From the NCBI GenBank assembly GCA_947461795.1, contig CANHMG010000007.1, positions 1-49,038 on the forward strand: 49,038 bases of DNA, in the 5' to 3' direction. A program made the translations under genes and the position numbers. Under the pieces are notes generated by a model. The model ran no database searches. It was not told the DNA's origin and saw only the letters and a list, made by a program, of their open reading frames with translations. The first letter of the stretch is position 1. Each line of letters begins with the position of its first letter. Below are positions 44,790 through 49,038 of the stretch, piece by piece. This DNA is from Flavobacteriaceae bacterium. Lineage in GTDB: Bacteria; Bacteroidota; Bacteroidia; Flavobacteriales; Flavobacteriaceae.

Positions 44790-45785
44790 TTATTTCTTTT
44801 TTTCATCCTCGCCAACAACATCAAGACGTTTTTTCTTTTTTGATTTACTCTTATCTTTACTCTTGTCTTGTTTTTTATCTTCTTTACTACGTGTATCCTC
44901 TTTAGGAATTCGAAGCATTAGTTCACTATAATTCGCATCAAAGCGCCAAGAAACACCAAGTCCTCCAAAAATTAAATTGGGTGAAGCTTGAAAATTGCTC
45001 CCAATGGAAGCATCTATTTGAATGTTTTGTTTTACTAAATAGGCAGCGCCAGTTCTGAAAAAATGCTCTTTATAATAGTTGTTGTTAAATCCTTGTATTT
45101 CAATAAATCCTGAAACTCTTGAATTGAAACCTCTTGTCATTGTTAACACATAATCAATCGAATTTCTTTGAGATGGAAATTTATCTAAAATAATATTGGT
45201 AAGAAAAGTATACCTGCCGAATTGATTTTGAGTAAGTATCATTCCTTTTAAACTAAAAGCTTCTTCTCTTGGGATTTCAGGTCTTAAAAATTTATTTCTA
45301 TCAAGGTTGATATTTACGCCTCCATATAAAGCAACAGCAGGTATGAATTGTCGAAAATTAAATTTATGATTGGCTTTCCAACTATACAGATTGGGCTTGT
45401 CTTCATAATTTTTTACAGGATCATAAACCAAGAATTTTGCTCCTAAAAGAGTTCTATTTAAGCCGCTTTCTTTGGTGTCGAAATAAGGAGTGGTTATTTT
45501 TTCATTTTGATATTCAAAGTTGGCAATAAGCTCCAATTGTTCATAAAAAATCCCATAACGTAGCGTCAGATCACTCGACCAAATGTCAGCTTTATAGTCC
45601 GCATCATCGAATTTTTCTTTAGCATAATTAACTCCCAATTCTGCTTGAATAACAGTCAATCCTACAGAAAAAGCAGCCATTGATTGTCCAGGACGATTCG
45701 AATTGATAACATCTGTAAACTGTCCGTAATTTAAAGTTGAATAAAAAATTAGAATTGTAAAAGATAAAGTCTTGATTTTGAACAT
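44790..45785 (-). CDS. Outer-membrane transporter-like protein (Phenol_MetA_deg-like)
   Basis: Signal peptide (YSTLNYGQ); DVINSNRPGQSMAAFSVGLTVIQAELGVNY; beta-rich; lysine-rich C-terminus. Confidence 0.75.
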   Translation of the reverse strand: MFKIKTLSFTILIFYSTLNYGQFTDVINSNRPGQSMAAFSVGLTVIQAELGVNYAKEKFDDADYKADIWSSDLTLRYGIFYEQLELIANFEYQNEKITTPYFDTKESGLNRTLLGAKFLVYDPVKNYEDKPNLYSWKANHKFNFRQFIPAVALYGGVNINLDRNKFLRPEIPREEAFSLKGMILTQNQFGRYTFLTNIILDKFPSQRNSIDYVLTMTRGFNSRVSGFIEIQGFNNNYYKEHFFRTGAAYLVKQNIQIDASIGSNFQASPNLIFGGLGVSWRFDANYSELMLRIPKEDTRSKEDKKQDKSKDKSKSKKKKRLDVVGEDEKKK

Positions 45786-45908
45786 ATATTTTTGTTTTTA
45801 GCACTCTAAAAGCTGTTTTTCAAATGTACTATAATTTATTATTTATTTAAGATTCATATTTTATTTTTGAAACTTTGATTTATTAAATTTGTCAAAATTT
45901 ATCTGATT

Positions 45909-46187
45909 ATGGAAACGGCCTCTTTTAGTGGAATTCTAGAAACCCTTTGTTACATTATAGCATTTTATTATGTATTTAAATTTTTAGCTCGATTGTTTCT
46001 CCCAATCTTAGTGAAAAAAGTGGTTGAAAAAGCGGGAGCTAATTTTCAACAACAGTATCAATCCCAATACAATTCAAATACTTCTACTTCCAATCAGGAT
46101 GAATTTAGTACTCCATCTCCTAAATCAGACAAGCCACGAGAAACTAAAAAAGTTGGCGAGTATGTAGATTATGAAGAATTAGAGTAA
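45909..46187 (+). CDS. DUF4834-like small membrane protein
   Basis: N-terminal TM helix ETLCYIIAFYYVFKFLARLFLP; Gln/Asn-rich linker; C-terminal KKVGEYVDYEELE. Confidence 0.75.
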   Translation: METASFSGILETLCYIIAFYYVFKFLARLFLPILVKKVVEKAGANFQQQYQSQYNSNTSTSNQDEFSTPSPKSDKPRETKKVGEYVDYEELE

Positions 46188-46280
46188 AATGTGATTCAAT
46201 TTCGATGTTTCATATGCTCTTTTTTAACTATTTTTGGCTGATAACAATAAACGAATTAGCCCAATAGCTCACTTCTTATT

Positions 46281-48710
46281 ATGAATTTAATCAAAAAACT
46301 ATTCCCTCACGCTCTTGCTTTAGTAGGTTTTATACTCATTTCTTGTATTTATTTTTATCCTGTGCTACAAGGAAAAAAGATTTTTCAATCGGATATTGTA
46401 CAATATACCGGAATGGCTAAAGAACAAAATGACTTTCGTGCTTCTCAAAATGTGGAACCTTATTGGACAAATGCAGCTTTTGGAGGCATGCCAACCTACC
46501 AGTTAGGAGCCAATTATCCGCATGAATATATTAGTAATTTAGACCATATGCTGCGTTTTTTACCTCGACCAGCAGATTATTTATTCCTATATTTCATAGG
46601 TTTTTATATTTTACTTTTAGTATTGAAAATAGATCCGTTGCAGGCTTTCTTTGGAGCTTTAGCTTTTGGTTTTTCAACCTATTTAATTATTATTCTCGGA
46701 GTAGGTCATAACGCTAAAGCACATGCAATTGCTTATATGCCCTTAGTAATTGCGGGTATAATTTTGGTTTATAAAAAGCGATATGTCCTCGGTGGAATAC
46801 TAACAATGCTTGCAGCAGCTTTAGAAATTAATGCGAATCACTTTCAAATGACGTATTATTTGCTTCTTTTACTTTTGGTTATTTCTTGTTTTTTTATCTA
46901 TCAATTTATTAAAGATAAAGAATACCTTACCATTGCAAAAGTGTTGGGAGTTTTTGTTGTTGCTGGAATTCTAGCTATTGGAGTCAATGCAACCAATTTG
47001 TTAGCCACTTCGGAATATGCGAAATACAGCACTCGTGATAAAAGTGAATTAAATTTTAATGCAGACGGAACAAAAAACACGACCAAAAATGCAATGTCAA
47101 ATGATTATATAACGGAATACAGTTATGGAATTGTTGAGAGTTTGAATTTAATTGCGCCTCGTATTTTTGGAGGTTCCAATAGTGAAAATGTAGGCACAGA
47201 TGGCGCTATGTATGAATTTATTTTAAGTCAAAATGTACCCGAAGATCAAGCAAAAGATTTTGTGTCAGCGATGCCTACCTATTGGGGAGATCAGCCGATA
47301 GTTGCTGCTCCAGCGTATATTGGTGCTGTAGTTTTCTTTTTGTGTATGATGGCATTATTTGTTGTCAATCGAAGAATTAAATACGCCTTTCTAATTGCTG
47401 CTTTACTTTCTTTGTTGCTTTCATGGGGTAAAAACTTTCCAGCTTTAACAGATTTCTGTATCGATTTTGTTCCTATGTATAATAAGTTTAGAGCGGTTTC
47501 TTCTATTCAAGTTATTTTAGAATTGTGTGCTCCGGTTTTAGCCATTTTAGGATTGCACTATTTTATTAAAGCAGATAAAACAAAACAATGGAAAGTCTTA
47601 TGGCAATCGAGTGCAATAGGATTGGGGATTTTAGCATTACTGTTCATTTTTAAAGGATCGTTTGATTTTTCAGGAGGATCGGATTCATATTTTAAAGAAA
47701 GTTATGGACCTCAATTTTTGGATGCTTTAAAATCGGATCGTAAAACAATGTTTTCAGCTGATTTATTGCGTTCTGGATTTTTTATTATAGTGGTTGCGGG
47801 TATGTTTTGGTTGTATACAAAAGAGCGTTTAGCAAAAAATACGACTATAATATTAGTGGGTTTACTAATGGTAGCCGACCTCTTTTTTATGGATAAAAAT
47901 TATGTAAATAGTTCTGATTTTGTAAGTGCTAGAGAAGTAGATGTCCCATTTCAAATCACAGAAGCAGATGATTTGATATTGCAAGACACTACAAATTATA
48001 GAGTTTTCGAAGTTGATGGTAATTTGTCTAGCGCACGAGCATCCTATTTTCATAAGTCGATTGGTGGTTATCATGCTGCAAAACCAAGAAGAATGCAACA
48101 ATTGTTTGATTATCAAATTGCAAAAAACAATATCGAAATATTGGATATGTTGAATGTAAAATATGTTATTCAAACGGATAAAGAAGGAAAAGAAATTCCA
48201 ACTCAAAATCCAATGCATAATGGAAATGCATGGTTTATAAATAATGTAAAATGGGTTTCCAATGCAGATGAAGAAATGAAAGCATTGGATAGTTTGCCTA
48301 CCAAAAATGTTGCTGTAATCAATAAAAAAGAATTCGGATCGATACTTAATAAATCAGTTTTCTTAAAAGATAGTTTGGCAACGATAACACTTCAGAAATA
48401 CAAATCAAATGATTTAAAATACAGTTCCAATAACTCCAATGATGGTTTAGCAATTTTTTCAGAAATGTATTATGCAGAAGGTTGGAACGCCTATATTGAT
48501 GGACAAAAAACACCTCATCTTAGAGCTGATTATGTCTTGAGAGCACTTCCAATTCCTGCAGGTGCACACACTATAGAGTTTAAATTTGAACCACAAGTTG
48601 TAAAAACAGGTAGTACAATTTCATTGGCAAGTTCATTAGGAATGGTTTTATTTATTGTTGGTGGATTGTATTATGAAAGAAAAAAAATATGGTATGCTAA
48701 AAAGGACTAA
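46281..48710 (+). CDS. YfhO family membrane protein
   Basis: Multi-TM protein; QSDIVQYTGMAKEQNDFR; C-terminal YYAEGWNAYIDGQKTPHLRADYVLRALPIPAGAHTIEFKFEP. Confidence 0.9.
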   Translation: MNLIKKLFPHALALVGFILISCIYFYPVLQGKKIFQSDIVQYTGMAKEQNDFRASQNVEPYWTNAAFGGMPTYQLGANYPHEYISNLDHMLRFLPRPADYLFLYFIGFYILLLVLKIDPLQAFFGALAFGFSTYLIIILGVGHNAKAHAIAYMPLVIAGIILVYKKRYVLGGILTMLAAALEINANHFQMTYYLLLLLLVISCFFIYQFIKDKEYLTIAKVLGVFVVAGILAIGVNATNLLATSEYAKYSTRDKSELNFNADGTKNTTKNAMSNDYITEYSYGIVESLNLIAPRIFGGSNSENVGTDGAMYEFILSQNVPEDQAKDFVSAMPTYWGDQPIVAAPAYIGAVVFFLCMMALFVVNRRIKYAFLIAALLSLLLSWGKNFPALTDFCIDFVPMYNKFRAVSSIQVILELCAPVLAILGLHYFIKADKTKQWKVLWQSSAIGLGILALLFIFKGSFDFSGGSDSYFKESYGPQFLDALKSDRKTMFSADLLRSGFFIIVVAGMFWLYTKERLAKNTTIILVGLLMVADLFFMDKNYVNSSDFVSAREVDVPFQITEADDLILQDTTNYRVFEVDGNLSSARASYFHKSIGGYHAAKPRRMQQLFDYQIAKNNIEILDMLNVKYVIQTDKEGKEIPTQNPMHNGNAWFINNVKWVSNADEEMKALDSLPTKNVAVINKKEFGSILNKSVFLKDSLATITLQKYKSNDLKYSSNNSNDGLAIFSEMYYAEGWNAYIDGQKTPHLRADYVLRALPIPAGAHTIEFKFEPQVVKTGSTISLASSLGMVLFIVGGLYYERKKIWYAKKD

Positions 48711-48748
48711 TTTGAAATAGACTTTAAATTATTTACGAATTGAATCCA

Positions 48749-49038
48749 ATGAAGAAAGTCTTGATAATCACGTATTATTTTCCACCAGCTGGAGGTCCAG
48801 GAGTGCAACGTTGGCTAAAATTTGTCAAATATTTACCTGATTTCAATATTCAACCAATTGTTTATATTCCTGAAAACCCAACGTATCCTATTCTTGATGA
48901 AGATTTAGTTCAAGAAATACCGAATCAAGTTATTGTGCTTAAAAGGAAAATTATGGAGCCGTATTCTATGGCTTCTTTTTTTTCAAAAACTAAAACAAAA
49001 AAAATAAGCTCTGGAATTATTCCAACGACCCATAAACA
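48749..49038 (+). CDS. Glycosyltransferase, N-terminal part (runs off the window)
   Basis: MKKVLIITYYFPPAGGPGVQRWLKFVKYLPDFNIQPIVYIPENPTYPILDEDL. Confidence 0.85.
   Translation, partial: MKKVLIITYYFPPAGGPGVQRWLKFVKYLPDFNIQPIVYIPENPTYPILDEDLVQEIPNQVIVLKRKIMEPYSMASFFSKTKTKKISSGIIPTTHK

Noticed and set aside
44789-44824. Overlap of the GNAT ORF with the outer-membrane protein gene
   Set aside because: Artefact of an upstream ATG; the internal Met (MITIQEV) at 44788 gives a start directly after the neighbouring stop.

Overview
This is a 49 kb, AT-rich chromosomal window from a Flavobacterium-like Bacteroidetes genome. It runs from the 5S end of an rRNA operon into mostly housekeeping genes: msrB, glgB, a GH31 glucosidase, an M48 protease, lon, porQ, cmk, a nucleoside permease, rpsA, purB, a sirtuin, trmH, a DEAD-box helicase, rdgB, an NYN nuclease, an oxoamine synthase and a YfhO protein. 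Several secreted or T9SS-type surface proteins are interspersed. The most interesting material is intergenic. (1) A GIY-YIG endonuclease gene is bracketed by paired inverted REP-like palindromes with identical 44-nt spacing on both sides, which resembles a RAYT/REP system but with a different nuclease. (2) A five-copy dispersed hairpin element keeps its apical stem paired although the stem sequence differs between copies; one copy carries the REP in its apical loop. (3) There are three gene relics absent from the ORF track: the C-terminus of a TreS/maltokinase-like gene upstream of glgB, an ECF sigma factor fused by deletion to the tail of a DUF2807 (GIN) gene, and a decayed FISUMP lipoprotein paralog. 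(4) A tandem hairpin/terminator array seeded by the 5S 3' tail follows the rRNA operon. All family calls come from reading the sequence and remembered family features; no searches were run.
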